Shown: positions 33,182 to 44,081 of the stretch, one piece after another | Position numbering within the stretch: position 1 is the first letter of the stretch | How the letters are laid out: every line of letters begins with the position of its first letter | From: Cladopsammia gracilis | Lineage: Eukaryota; Cnidaria; Anthozoa; Scleractinia; Dendrophylliidae | Assembly (NCBI GenBank): GCA_022457155.1 | Contig: JAJGOT010000047.1 | Location: forward strand, 248,001 to 312,000 | Length of the DNA: 64,000 nucleotides | Direction: 5' to 3' | Notes under the pieces: model-generated | What the model saw: only the letters and a program-made list of their open reading frames with translations | What the model was told of the DNA's origin: nothing | Databases searched by the model: none | Program-made: the position numbers and the translations under genes

Positions 33182-35012
33182 CTTAAAATTTCTTAAAGTG
33201 TATATGACAGTGATTTTTTTATTTGCTTGATCGAATCTACATAATGTTCTGATAAGAAAATGGAAAAAAAAAATCGATATCGATTTTTCTTCTCGTGCGT
33301 TGTAGCCGTCTAAAAACGTGAAATTTCACTTCCGGTGTGTTACAAAACCTCGCAAGAAGAAAGACTGGAAATAGTCCGCTGTGACGTCAATACAGGAATG
33401 CCGGTGTCGAGGTTTCTCAGTTCCTCACATTTTTTGATGCGCCCTGAGGAAGAAACACGGTTCTAATATGTATAGATAGCCCAAGCCTAACAGCGTCGCA
33501 CTTTGAACAAGCTTAACTAAGGTGAAACTTAACTGAGATGAAACTTAACTAAGGTGAAAGGTGGAAAGCACAATAATTAAGATTGACGAACGGGCTATTT
33601 TCAATTTTAGCAATTCTTAAAAACAGCGACCGTCTGCACAGTACATTTTTATAGAACGTACAAAAGTTCACAAAACAACTTTTCTCTGTCTAGAATAACT
33701 AGTACCACTAGTTTCCGAATAAAATACAATTTATGTTTGTCAAAAATTGCCCGAGAAACTGATTTGAAAATCAAAAATTGCAAAAATACACAAACATATT
33801 TGCATAAGGCGATGCGAGTGAAGATAGAACTGTACTATAAAATCAGTCTTGTTTTGTTTACATAAAATCGCTTTTCAATCTATCTAATGAATGAACAAAC
33901 ACATAAAAATGGACAACACAATCTTCTTTCGAAAAAATTTATTCAAATCTCCATTAGTTTACGTTTAAAAGCAAAACGCGTCACATTTAATTATTAGCTC
34001 ATCGAGTTCAAGCTTTCTTCGATGAAATTCAAGAGATCGATACAACTGAATTTAAGCACGTTTTAAAATCAATTCTCCAAAACTAACAATAACACTAATA
34101 AAAAGTCACTCACAGATTGATATCAACATAAATTCTCATCGAAAACTGTAATCTGTTTTACCTTTAAGTCCCTCGCTTGCTTGGAAATTCAAATCTCCGC
34201 TTCTGGTTCTGAAGTCCGTAGAAAACAAACATCTCTCGCATTGATAAAAACGTAATACATGAAGTTCCTCGAAGCAAGATTTTATCCCTGAAAGCTCGTC
34301 TTTTTCCACTAAAGCGGCTTCTGAGTATACCTTAATTAGTATCCCTGTCTTGAGTAGCAAACCGCGAAAAAATGCAGGAAAATAACGACTTTAATTTAAA
34401 CCGTTTTCTCCGCTCAGTAAACACAGCAAAACATCAAAGTGTTGCTGACGTGACATTCGGCCGTGTAACCGCGCGAAAAAAAGCCTCGCTTTGGTTTCAA
34501 CATGAAGTCGTACGCGCATGTTTTGCGACGTCATACGCGCCCGCGAGCTAGCCCTGCGCGACGGAGCCCGGTCCTGCGGTCCGGTCCTGTGTGACGGCGG
34601 AGGGCGCACGCGCGCCCGCGAAACATTCCGCTAGCCATGACCATGAGTCCATGAAAAATGACGGCATTGGTTCTATGAGTATGGGGCTGCGCAGCCAGGC
34701 CTTCGGCCTGGCAAGTGCTCCGCTATTAAGGTGTGTTGTCTATGGTTGTAGCAACACGTACCAAAAAGCGGAGGAACTGAGAAATCGCGACACTGGCATT
34801 CTTGTATTGACGTCACAGCGGACTATTTCCAGTCTTTCTTCTTGCGCGGTTTTGTAACACACCAGAAGTGAAATTTCACGTTTTTAGACGACCAAAACGC
34901 GGAGAAGGAAAATCGATATCGAAAATTTTTTCCATTTTCTAATCAGAACATCATGTAGATTCGATCAAGCAAATAAAAAAAATCGCTGTCATATACAATT
35001 TAAAATTTCAAT
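33182..35012. mobile_element. 1.83-kb non-autonomous DNA element with 245-bp terminal inverted repeats
   Basis: 33182-33426 and 34771-35012 are inverted copies, sharing GTATATGACAG.GATTTTTT, TTTGCTTGATCGAATCTACA, AATCGATATCGA, GTGAAATTTCACTTC and ATTGACGTCACAGCGGAC. The 1.34-kb interior has no transposase frame. It includes a GC-rich patch near 34520-34625 unlike its surroundings. The target duplication was not resolved. Confidence 0.85.
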
Positions 35013-35104
35013 AAAATTCAGGTTTACCTCCGCCTTTATAGTAAAGTCCCTAGTGTTGGAGAGAGAGGGGACGGGAAGAAGAGAGACCCTGGGAACGAGG
35101 TTGT

Positions 35105-36664
35105 CACAAATTCCGCCCGAAGCCGAGAGAGGTAAGCGTGCTGAGTTTCTCATAATAACATATCTTTTAACTTTCTAAACCAGTTGTCGGTGTTTTAAAT
35201 TACGAGTAGTCGCTGTTAGTCTTTTTTTCCTTTCAAAATTGTAGTCCAGGCATATAAATGCCGGTATAATGCAATTGAACGGAGTACACTGTTAAAATTT
35301 CCTTTTCAGGTATTTAGTCGGCGCTGCTACGAACCTTCGATACTGTTGAAAAGAGCACCCCTAAATTGTCAAACCTTGTTCATATGAGCGTTATATCTGC
35401 ATATATGAGATATATAGAAGCGATGATATGTAAATATGGCGATAGGAAAATTGTTTTGTTGTTAATACTCAACCATTCGCGTCGAATTAGCGGTTGTCAC
35501 GAAGTATGTATCAAATACAGGTGCGATTTTACTTGACCGAGACAGACATTTTAGAAATTGTGTAATAGCCTCGTGGACTGAAATAAATCGTGGAATCTTC
35601 GACTCTATGTTGTTGAATTGCGTATGGAACACAAATATTGCAAAATTTACGTACCGCTAATACATACGTCCGACGGTCAGTTTGAGCTATATCTTCGTTT
35701 CTAAGCATGAGTCTTGTGCAATTTTGGTTGTATCGATCTTTTTTCTGTCTAAGCCGATATTACAAATTCATAAAAACTACCATGTGGTCAAGCCTTCATG
35801 AGGTTTTCGTGTGCATAATAATCAGCATCTTTCATCTTTCCTTTTGAGTTATATTTGTAGTTTGTTACTACTCTACGTGTAAAATGCGGAAAGTGGCTTC
35901 CGCATGTAAAATTGAGCATTTTACTGGGAACCTACAACCTTGTTTTGTACAGAGCGTTGGCCTTCGTCGATTTTTGAACTGAATCGTCGTTTTTATATTG
36001 AAATTATGCAGGTGCTAAATGCCACGATTCATAACTGATGATATTATTTGAAAATCGTCCCTTCAGTACAGTTTGGATCATCGATTTGTCAATGGCAATC
36101 GTCGCGATTTCGATTTCGTCGGATAAACCCATACACAGTCGCAAAATTCGGAACGTGACAGCGTAATTTGCAATGATAAATTATATTCAATCACTTTCCA
36201 AACCTTCTTCGTTTCGGTTGAACGACTTGACCGTACGTGCCTTCTGCACGCTGCTAAAGTTTTGGATGTATAGTTAATTCAACCTTTCTTCTTTTGATAT
36301 TTTGAGATCGACCGGTGTCTACCCCTTATGGTTTTCTTTTAATATTTGAAGCGAACTCCACAAGTTCACCTGGTGGGTGGCAATGATATTCTTAAAATGC
36401 GGCTGTCACGCGCGGCTTTTATTATTGTCTTTATAATATTTGATCCTCTTTGGCCAATTTTTCATTAATTTCACGTCTCGGAACAATATAAGCGCAGTAT
36501 ACAAACACACCTGTAGACTCTACGACTTCCATTCCAGCAGAGCACAGACTAAATAGACAAAAGCTACCAACAACTAGTTTTATCTTGTCTTTCATTTTAA
36601 TAATTCATTTCATTTTATTTGCATTTGCATAACACATCTGCATCCTGTCAAAAATGGACATTTA
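35105..36664. repeat. 1.65-kb dispersed repeat, copy 2
   Basis: Same unit as 18819-20472, same orientation, with several deletions. The join to flanking DNA at CACAAATTCCGCCCG is the same at both loci. Confidence 0.85.
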
Positions 36665-36679
36665 CGAATGGCGGGCCAT

Positions 36680-37135
36680 AAGCGTTGGCCTTCGTCGATT
36701 TTTGAACTAAATCGTCGTTTTTACATTGGAATTATGCACAGTGCTTGCCACGATTCATAACTGATGATATTATTATTTGAAAATCGTCCCTTCAGTACCT
36801 TGGACCATCGATTTGTCAATAGCAATCGTCGCGACTTCGATTTCGTTGGATTAACCCCATACACAGTCGCAAAATTCGGAACGTGAAAGCATAATTTGCA
36901 ATGATAAATTATATTCAACCACTCTTGACACTCTTGGGGTCCTCTTGAAACCTTCTTCGTTTCGGTTGAACGACTTGACTGTGTCTTCTGCACGCTGCTA
37001 AAGTTTTGGATGTATAGTTAATTCAACCTTTCTTCTTTTGACATTTTGGGGTCGACCCGTGTCCACCCCTTACAGTTTTCTTTTAATATTTAAAGTCCGA
37101 CTCTTCTTGGGCCATTTTTTTTATTAATTTCACGT
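36680..37135. repeat. Partial third copy of the dispersed repeat
   Basis: It repeats the middle part of the unit (GGCCTTCGTCGATTTTTGAA through GGGTCGACCCGTG), corresponding to about 19760-20190. It lies directly downstream of copy 2 in tandem. Confidence 0.85.
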
Positions 37136-37731
37136 CTTAACTCCTTCGCTGACGGTCTTCGCTGCGGATGATATCCGATTGCGTGACTCCCAGTGTGGAT
37201 GTCGAGTTTTCTCGACACGAGAAACTGCCCCAGAGTACTGTTCGAAATTGTTTCCTATAGGGGTATTGGTGCAATGAAATTGGTTTAAATACCCTCCAGT
37301 ACAGCAAGCGTGACTGGTTGATGCCATTTTTGGATGACTGAGCGCTTCTCGTATCTCAGAGGAGAATATTCAAAGTTCAAATTTCACTTTGGAAAGGAAG
37401 GTGAAACGTGACTACGATGTCATGAGTGTTTGGTTTCACATCAACAAAAGTTAACATTCTGCAACTAAAAGCCGCTATATTTGTCAATGAGGTACACTAA
37501 AAGAAAGGTAGGAATAAACTAGATGTGAAACCTAGTGATCTGGCCATGGCATAGTTATGTATATCCTTCCTTGGAGTGTCTTTTTGCGTGGAGGAACTTG
37601 CGTCAAGCATGTTTACATTGTTTTTTTATTTAGTACACATATTAAAATGTATATAAACCGTAGTTCAACCTCAATAAAGGTAGTTTAGAAGCTGCACAAG
37701 GCAAGAGGGTCGTTTATTGATTTCAAATACA
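37136..37731. other. Non-coding, nothing recognised
   Basis: No gene is seen between the dispersed repeat and the transposon. Confidence 0.45.
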
Positions 37732-38103
37732 CTAGTCCGAGGGTGGCAAAGGGGTGGTACCGATCACGCATCACGCCAAATTTTTAAGTGAAATCACGCA
37801 CCACGGAGAAAATTGGTAACCAATCACGTGTCACGTAAATAAGGACTAATCCGGCATTAAAATGGCAACAAAACAACGAAGAGTCGGCGTAGGCTTACCT
37901 ATTGAATGCATTGTAATTGTATTAAATTTTCTTTTGGAAGGATTGCATGTTAATTCATGAATCTTCAAATGAAATAAAGGGTGTTGGCTGGCCTAGCACA
38001 AATCCTACTAGTGCGTGGTGTGGTTGTTATGTCCTTTGTTCACTCGTTTTTTTTGCTGGTTTGACTTTTACAGTTTAGCCCTGACTAGTATATCTTATAA
38101 AAG

Positions 38104-38270
38104 CAGGGGCGGATCTAGACGGGGGTGCAGGAGGTGCGCATCCCCCCCCCCTGAGATGACCTGCATCTTTCAAATATAACTGGTATTCTGCAAAGAAAAG
38201 AAAAAAAACGTGGTTACGTCATTCCTTAGAGGTGCACCCCCTCCTAAGAAAAATCCTGGATCCGCCCCTG
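38104..38270. mobile_element. Nested hAT-type MITE
   Basis: CAGGGGCGGATCTAG and CTGGATCCGCCCCTG end a 167-bp element. Inner GGGGGTGCAGGAGGTGC and GCACCCCCTCC are also complementary. Confidence 0.8.
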
Positions 38271-38384
38271 AAAAGATCTACCCCTCTTCATATGAAATAA
38301 AGGGAGACTCTTTATAGATTTGTCTCAGTAAAGGTTGCGATTCTATTAAATGCCATTTGGCCATGAGGATCCGTTTTAAGTTAA

Positions 38385-38760
38385 GTACACATGGGTTGTA
38401 TTGGGTAATATTTCTTTGCGAGCTTTTGTTTTGTCTTGAGAGCTGACTTTAATTCTGTCAGAGAATATTACTTCTGAGAGCACCTTCTCGATGAGATTGT
38501 TAGAGAAGCCTCTTAGCCATAGGTTGTATTTGAATTTATTGATGTTTTCCTCGAAAGTTTCCTTTGAAAAGTTCGTTCAATTCTGAGGAGTCTAAAGGCC
38601 TCTCCGCTTTGAAGAAACCTTTCTTGACTCCTGGTGGGTGACAAGATTTAAAGTGCGTGTATTTCTTCTTAGCATTAACGGCTTTATTTCGTTTGCTTGT
38701 CTTTTGCGGTCAATGTGTTTCTTATTCAGATATTTTCGTGTATCTGAGACCTTCCGTTTA
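38385..38760 (-). pseudogene. Penelope-like reverse transcriptase remnant
   Basis: On the minus strand, KYTHFKSCHPPGVKKGF, then after a frame change TFEENINKF, LWLRGFSNNLIEKVLSEV and KEILPNTT can be read. This order (HPP, FEENI, RGY-like, ...SEV, K.ILP) is typical of the C-terminal part of Penelope-like reverse transcriptases in invertebrates. At least two frameshifts and a stop are present. Confidence 0.55.
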
Positions 38761-38999
38761 ATTTCTTATCAAGACTCAGGGAGCACACGAGGATGAGATT
38801 CAACATGTTTATTATTGGCATTCTCAAGTTCTGACATGTTTTTCACCACTGAGCGCGAATTGTTTCTGTATGAGCTGGACTCTCTCTTGTACATTTGCGA
38901 GTGGCTTAGTGCCTTGTTCTTAGGCTGATTGACATATTAGTTTCGTTTGGCTTAGTAGCCTACTCGCTCTTCTTTGATTTGAATCAATGTCGAGATAGT

Positions 39000-39135
39000 G
39001 CAATACAATACAATGCAATGCGATACAATACAATATAATGCAATGCAATTCAATACAATGCAATACAAGACATACAATACAATAACAACAACAACAACAA
39101 TAATGAGTAAATAAAGTATTGTTGTTGTTGTTGTT
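39000..39135. repeat. (CAATA)n and (CAA/TTG)n simple repeats
   Basis: CAATA/CAATG pentamers run to about 39085. They are followed by AAC and, after 20 bases, by GTT triplets, which can pair as a small hairpin. Confidence 0.9.
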
Positions 39136-39657
39136 TGATTAATGCTCCTAGTAATTTCGGTTCTGCCTGACATGTTGCCTGCTTTCTTATGGTTCCGATT
39201 TCCTTGTTGAATTCTTCGTCGGGTCTGATAAGTGCGTTTTGGCATTGAAGCGTAAAGTCTTAGGACAAGTCTCTTCTACCCTGTGCGCTTCGAGTTTTCT
39301 GATTGCGTTTTCTGATTTCTCGATTCTGTCCTCGCCGTGCCAGAAACGGATTCTCTGGACCCACCACCGAAGATCAAAGGTCAAGAAAAGAATGGACAGA
39401 CCTTCAATTAGACAATTTACGTTGAGTCCTTTGAATGTAAGCTTTCTAGTTTTTCAAAGAATGTCGAAAGCATTCACGTATCACGGAAAAATAAAAGGTA
39501 AATCACGCGTCACGTGCTTCTAAAATAGCAAATAACGCATCACGTTGCGCCATCTGATCACGCATCACGCCGTTAATTTGGGCACAATCACGCATCACGC
39601 GGTTAGTTTTGGGGCAATCACGCGTCACGTAAAACCCCTTTGCCACCCTCTAGTCCG

Positions 39658-40512
39658 GGCCTTTGAGAACGATTATTGTGCGTAAATTGGCCGAACGCTT
39701 TTCAACCTTCGTTGTTGTTTCTTGGAGATTTAAAAATGGCGTCGCATTATGGCAATCGTTCTCGTATCCCTCAGTCCTGATGAACAATGGATGAAGTTGA
39801 GGGTTTGGTATTAGCTGCAACGAAAACAGACTCATTTTTATCTGTTTTATTGCAAACAGTGTGGTAAAGCAATGTGTGTTATTCCCTGCTTCGAAAAGTA
39901 TCACACACTACAAAACCTGTAAATAATTTTATTGTTTATGTACTGTTTGTCCATTATATTGTATAAAAAATATTTTTCTTATATCAAAGATTGGAATGAC
40001 AACTGAAGTCATCTCTAGAATCAAGGCAGTGCTAAACTTTGTTACAATGACACTTTACATTCATCAAATGTGTACATATTTGCAATTAATTAATTTTCCT
40101 GTTCTGTAAGAAATTGCTTTATAGACCACACGCTAGAACGAAAGTATTTAAGGATTTTCATGCTTCAGAAATTATAATTTAGTCTTAAAACTCATAGACA
40201 TAACATATGTGTTGTGTGTATTTTAGCCAAATTGGAAGTTTTCACTTAAAAAAAGATGCAAAAAGAATTATGCACTTGCAAATTACTATTAGAATAGTTT
40301 CAAGGTGGTCACGTGACTGATCATGTGACTAATTTGCATAAGCGTTACGTTAGTTGATGCAAAATTTTATATTGTATATGTCCTGTAAATCTTACTTCCA
40401 TAGTGTAAGTAGAACCAGAGATATGATCGATAGTCTTGGTATCTTCTTTTTAAAAAAAATTCGGCACTGGGGGTACAGAGACAATACAAAACTCAGCAGT
40501 GAAAGAGTTAAA
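39658..40512. other. Non-coding, nothing recognised
   Basis: AT-rich with no gene recognised. Confidence 0.45.
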
Positions 40513-40676
40513 GGACAATATAAGCGCAGTAGACAAACAAACCAGTAGACTCCGCGACTTCGATTCCATAAAAGAGACAAGCACAGAGTAAACAACAAGT
40601 TTATTTTGTCTTTCTAATTTATAATTGCATTTGCATAAAGCACATCCGTATCCTGTCAAAAATGGACATTTGGTTG
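40513..40676. repeat. Terminal fragment of the 1.65-kb dispersed repeat
   Basis: GGACAATATAAGCGCAGTA through CCTGTCAAAAATGGACATTT matches the last 170 bp of the unit at 20300-20472 and 36480-36664. This end travels on its own. Confidence 0.8.
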
Positions 40677-41380
40677 CTGGGTTAAAACGATTATTAGTTT
40701 TCTTCTGACATACTATAAATGGACCGAATTGGACTGGACTTGTAAAACCGGAACTTGAAAAAGGCGCACTTGTAAAACGAGGACTAATAAACGAGGACTT
40801 GTATTACGCGGACTTGTTAAATGCGATAGGATTGGTTTCATTAACCGTTCGAACAAATTTTTTAGATGATCCGAGGAATATCCGTTAAGTAATAGTTTTA
40901 TTAGTAACAAAATCTCCCGGAATATTGGCTGCATAACCAATATATGCCGGTTGACGAGCTTTGCCGCATCTGATACGGTTAAGTTTGGTGGACGCTAATC
41001 AAAGGAAATACTGGCAATTTCACCACTAAGAGAGAGTATAATTTTATCAAAATTTATTTTTAAGCCAGTTTGAACTAAACCTAAGGAAACGTATCGTTTA
41101 CAGAAGTTCACCAGATTTAAAACAAAACTTCATCCAAGTGCACCGACTTAGCCGCAATCTAAGTCGTTTACACGCGAGCCCTGTTAACCCCATAGGGCTT
41201 CTTGCTTCTTTGCAAAAATTCTGATGTTAAACGCTAAAATATTTCACCAAAATGCTCGCAAGCGCCGTCGGCACAATAATGGACTTTACCAAATTCAAGT
41301 TATATTAAAAGATAAACATGAAAGTTTGATAATCGAACTGCGACAAAAGGTGTTTAATTGATCTTCTCTCTTTCACTTAG

Positions 41381-41408
41381 ATTTTTTTAGTTGGTCTGAC
41401 CGTGAAGA
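41381..41408 (+). promoter_or_regulatory. Conserved 5' leader and predicted 3' splice site, gene 4
   Basis: TTCTCTCTTTCACTTAG precedes a 28-nt leader with TTGGTCTGACCGTGAAGA and the ATG. A second AG (TTTTTTTAG) 10 bases later could also serve as acceptor. Confidence 0.6.
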
Positions 41409-42152
41409 ATGGCGTTACTGTTGGTGATCGCTCTGTTGTCTGCTACCGGGACCTTAGTCGACTCGGCGAGCAGCATAACTGGCTGTGATCCGTCGAAGTC
41501 CGACAGTACCACGTGTTATCAGTATGCTTGCGACCAACCACCGTGTTCGATCCTGTGTGGTCAGTCGTCATCGTTTGACCGCTGTGTACAGCACTGCAAC
41601 GGAAGTGCATGCAACACCATGGTTTGCAGCTCGTCGGTACAGAACTGCCAGCAGAATTGCGAAAATGGAAACTGCACAGAGTATAAGTGCGATGCCGAAA
41701 TGTGCTTTCAGAACTGCCAAGATGGTGGGGACTGCGGGGTCATGAAGTGCACGAATTCGAATCCCGGCACCCACTGCGAGCAGTCATCTGGGAAAGAGTT
41801 GTTCTGTGATTCGGAGCGATGCACTCAAAATTGCAACACGAAAAAGTGTAAGATGATCTGCTCATCCAGCGTTAAGAGTTGCACACAAAGCTGCCGAGTC
41901 GGAGGTTGCACCTACCAGTGTGATGCAGAAATGTGCCCTCCGATCGAATGCGCTGGGGGTAATTGCATGAAAATCGTGTCGCCTACTCAGTCTACCAGCA
42001 AGCCTACTACCAAGTCTACTACCAAATATATTACCAAGCCTGCTACCAAGTCTACTACCAAGCCTAAACCAAACGGGGGCACTGGCACCCATTTTCAAGT
42101 GGTCATCTTGCTTGTTACCGGATTAATGCTCGCAATGGTTGGTTTTATTTAA
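41409..42152 (+). CDS. Cys-rich repeat protein with Thr-rich stalk and C-terminal anchor, 247 aa (family member 4)
   Basis: Recent duplicate of the gene at 23673-24356. The signal peptide and the DQPPCSILCG block are the same, and the Cys frame is unchanged. Substitutions are scattered (for example CVQHC for CVQNC, FCDSERC for YCDSEVC). The chief change is the stalk. From about residue 195 a tetrapeptide K(P/S)(T/A)T repeats five or six times, coded by a 12-bp repeat (AAGCCTACTACC / AAGTCTACTACC), adding 20 residues. Such Thr/Lys/Pro runs are usually O-glycosylated spacers. The C-terminus LLVTGLMLAMVGFI ends the protein as a GPI-type signal would. Presumably a cell-surface protein; no function assigned. 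Confidence 0.9.
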   Translation: MALLLVIALLSATGTLVDSASSITGCDPSKSDSTTCYQYACDQPPCSILCGQSSSFDRCVQHCNGSACNTMVCSSSVQNCQQNCENGNCTEYKCDAEMCFQNCQDGGDCGVMKCTNSNPGTHCEQSSGKELFCDSERCTQNCNTKKCKMICSSSVKSCTQSCRVGGCTYQCDAEMCPPIECAGGNCMKIVSPTQSTSKPTTKSTTKYITKPATKSTTKPKPNGGTGTHFQVVILLVTGLMLAMVGFI

Positions 42153-42180
42153 AAAGAAATAGGCTACCTGACCTCCTAAC

Positions 42181-42240
42181 CTTTTTCATGGTAGTGATTT
42201 CCTTTGTTTTCTTTTCAGGAATTATTAACGAGTTTAAGAA
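42181..42240 (+). repeat. 60-bp motif 3' of gene 4
   Basis: Same motif as 24384-24443 and 15912-15971, about 30 bp beyond the stop codon. Confidence 0.85.
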
Positions 42241-42419
42241 CGTAAAATCCCTGTTATTAGCCCCCGTCCGACATTCTCCTTATCCCGGTTAGTAGTCCCT
42301 TACAATCTCCGACAATATTTTTGGGACCCTCTAACCTTTTCTTGACCGTCAAGAGAAATTTTTGCTAAATCTCCCCTTTCCCCCATCACAAAGTCACCCA
42401 GGATTTGGCGTGATTTTCT

Positions 42420-42477
42420 GCCATTCCACTATTCCGCCGTTCCGCCATTCCACCATTCCATCATTCCGCGATGCCAG
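42420..42477. repeat. ATTCC-based short tandem repeat
   Basis: CCATTCCACTATTCCGCCG continues with imperfect ATTCC(A/G)(C/T)C units. The sequence between 42300 and 42908 otherwise shows no gene. Confidence 0.8.
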
Positions 42478-42908
42478 ATTTTAGGGTCTCCCGGTACAGG
42501 ACGAGTGTGAAATTGTTTTTTGAAATTATTCGCTGCAAATTACTGAGCTCATGGGTTCATGATCAATATTATACTTGTTTTGTAGGCGATAAAGAGAGAC
42601 TGTTCACGTTGTCAGAAACAATAGAAATCGTTTGCATGAAAATGTAGTTTATCCCGCACAAAGGATGAAAATTTCATTGTTCTGGCTAGCCGCCGTGTAA
42701 ACGAAGACTCGAGTATTTCAACCGATTGTCAGATTGTTTTACGGTGCAGCAATAAATTGAAAATCGGAAATATACGGTCCTTGTTTATTGTATGCGAACC
42801 AGTGAGTAGAGAGACATCCACGACGAGCTTAGCGAGACGCCAAAGCGGAGTGAGGTGCGGAAAATTGGTTCTATTCTTTTCAATTCTTTTTAGAACGAGG
42901 CATTGAGA

Positions 42909-43309
42909 CAATAGGGCCATTTATACGACAGAAAATAAGACGCGTCTTATCTAAGACTTGACTTAAATAAGACGCGAACCGATCGTATAAACAGTACAAA
43001 ATAAGCATTCGTGTCTTATTTTAGACGCGACTTAAATAAGACGCGTCTTATCTTAGAACAGGGTTTTCAGCTGTTTTTATTTTGTCCGCGTCTTAAATAA
43101 GACGTGAACTTCCTCGTATAAATGCTTTCGCGTCCTAAATAAGACGTGAACAACAAGTGCGCCGTATCAAAAATAAGACGCGAACCATTTATACGTGATC
43201 TTCGCGTCTTATGTTGGACGCAAAAGTATAAATGGTACACTTCGCATCTTATTGAAGTCGCGTCTTAGATAAGACGCGTCTTATTTTCTCCCGTATAAAT
43301 GGCCCTATT
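42909..43309. mobile_element. MITE with AATAAGACGCG iterations
   Basis: The ends AATAGGGCCATTTATACG and CGTATAAATGGCCCTATT are perfect complements. The next inner block GAAAATAAGACGCGTCTTAT is also inverted. AATAAGACGCG or its complement recurs about ten times inside a 400-bp element. No coding content. Confidence 0.85.
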
Positions 43310-43737
43310 GAGCTCTATTCTTATTCATTGAGATGCAAATTAGTATCTTCCAATTTTCTGCAATCCCGCACCTTGGAGCCAAAGCGGCAGCGAGAGTGAC
43401 AGAAAGAATAATAATCCCTCGCCAAACAGAATAAAAAAAGCATCAGAAATTTTGAGCAAATGACATTTGGTTCTAAATCCTCTTCAGCATTGAATGTGAT
43501 TCATTTAACAGACCTCATCGAAGTGAATCATGTTTATCTCGTGCCGCTTTCATTTTGTGTTGGCACATTAAATCGGCACGGCACATTAAATAAGGCACGG
43601 CATTCGTGGAAAGCAGCTTTTTATTATTTAATTAAATTCTTCATATATAGATATTTTTTAATATTAGTTTATTGCTTTGTGTTAAGTATTATAATGATTT
43701 TTAACTGACGAATTTTTACCGTGTTTACATAAAGATT
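43310..43737. other. Non-coding, nothing recognised
   Basis: TAAATCGGCACGGCACATTAAAT contains a duplicated GGCACATTAAAT word. No gene. Confidence 0.45.
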
Positions 43738-43967
43738 ATCCATCTATCTATCTACCTACCTACCTACCTACCTACCTACCTACCTACCTATCTACCTACC
43801 TACCTACCTACCTACCTACCTACCTACCTACCTACCTACCTACCTACCTACCTACCTACCTACCTACCTACCTACCTACCTACCTACCTACCTACCTACC
43901 TACCTACCTACCTACCTACCTACCTACCTACCTACCTACCTACCTACCTACCTACCTACCTACCTAC

Positions 43968-44063
<96 letters not shown>
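43738..44063. repeat. (ATCT)n-(ACCT)n-(ATCT)n microsatellite
   Basis: A 325-bp compound tetranucleotide array: a few ATCT, a long ACCT block, then ATCT again. It ends 18 bp before a transposon. Confidence 0.98.
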
Positions 44064-44081
44064 GTGCCTACAGCTTATTAT

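Larger units (their letters stand above)
37740..39649. mobile_element. 1.91-kb DNA transposon shell with 8-bp target duplication
   Basis: The termini AGGGTGGCAAAGGGGT are perfect 16-bp inverted repeats. The identical 8 bp CTAGTCCG flank both ends (37732-37739 and 39650-39657). Both subterminal regions carry many AATCACGC(A/G)TCACG words. Eight-base duplications occur in hAT and P superfamilies; the termini do not decide between them. No transposase is visible. The interior holds a nested hAT MITE, a Penelope-like remnant and simple repeats. Confidence 0.85.
40949..42300 (+). repeat. Segmental duplication, copy B (holds a Cys-rich gene)
   Basis: It pairs with 23231-24510. Main differences are 60 extra bases in the coding stalk repeat, contraction of the 35-bp downstream array, and small indels such as an extra AGCGCCGTCGGCAC-type block near 41260. 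Confidence 0.95.
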
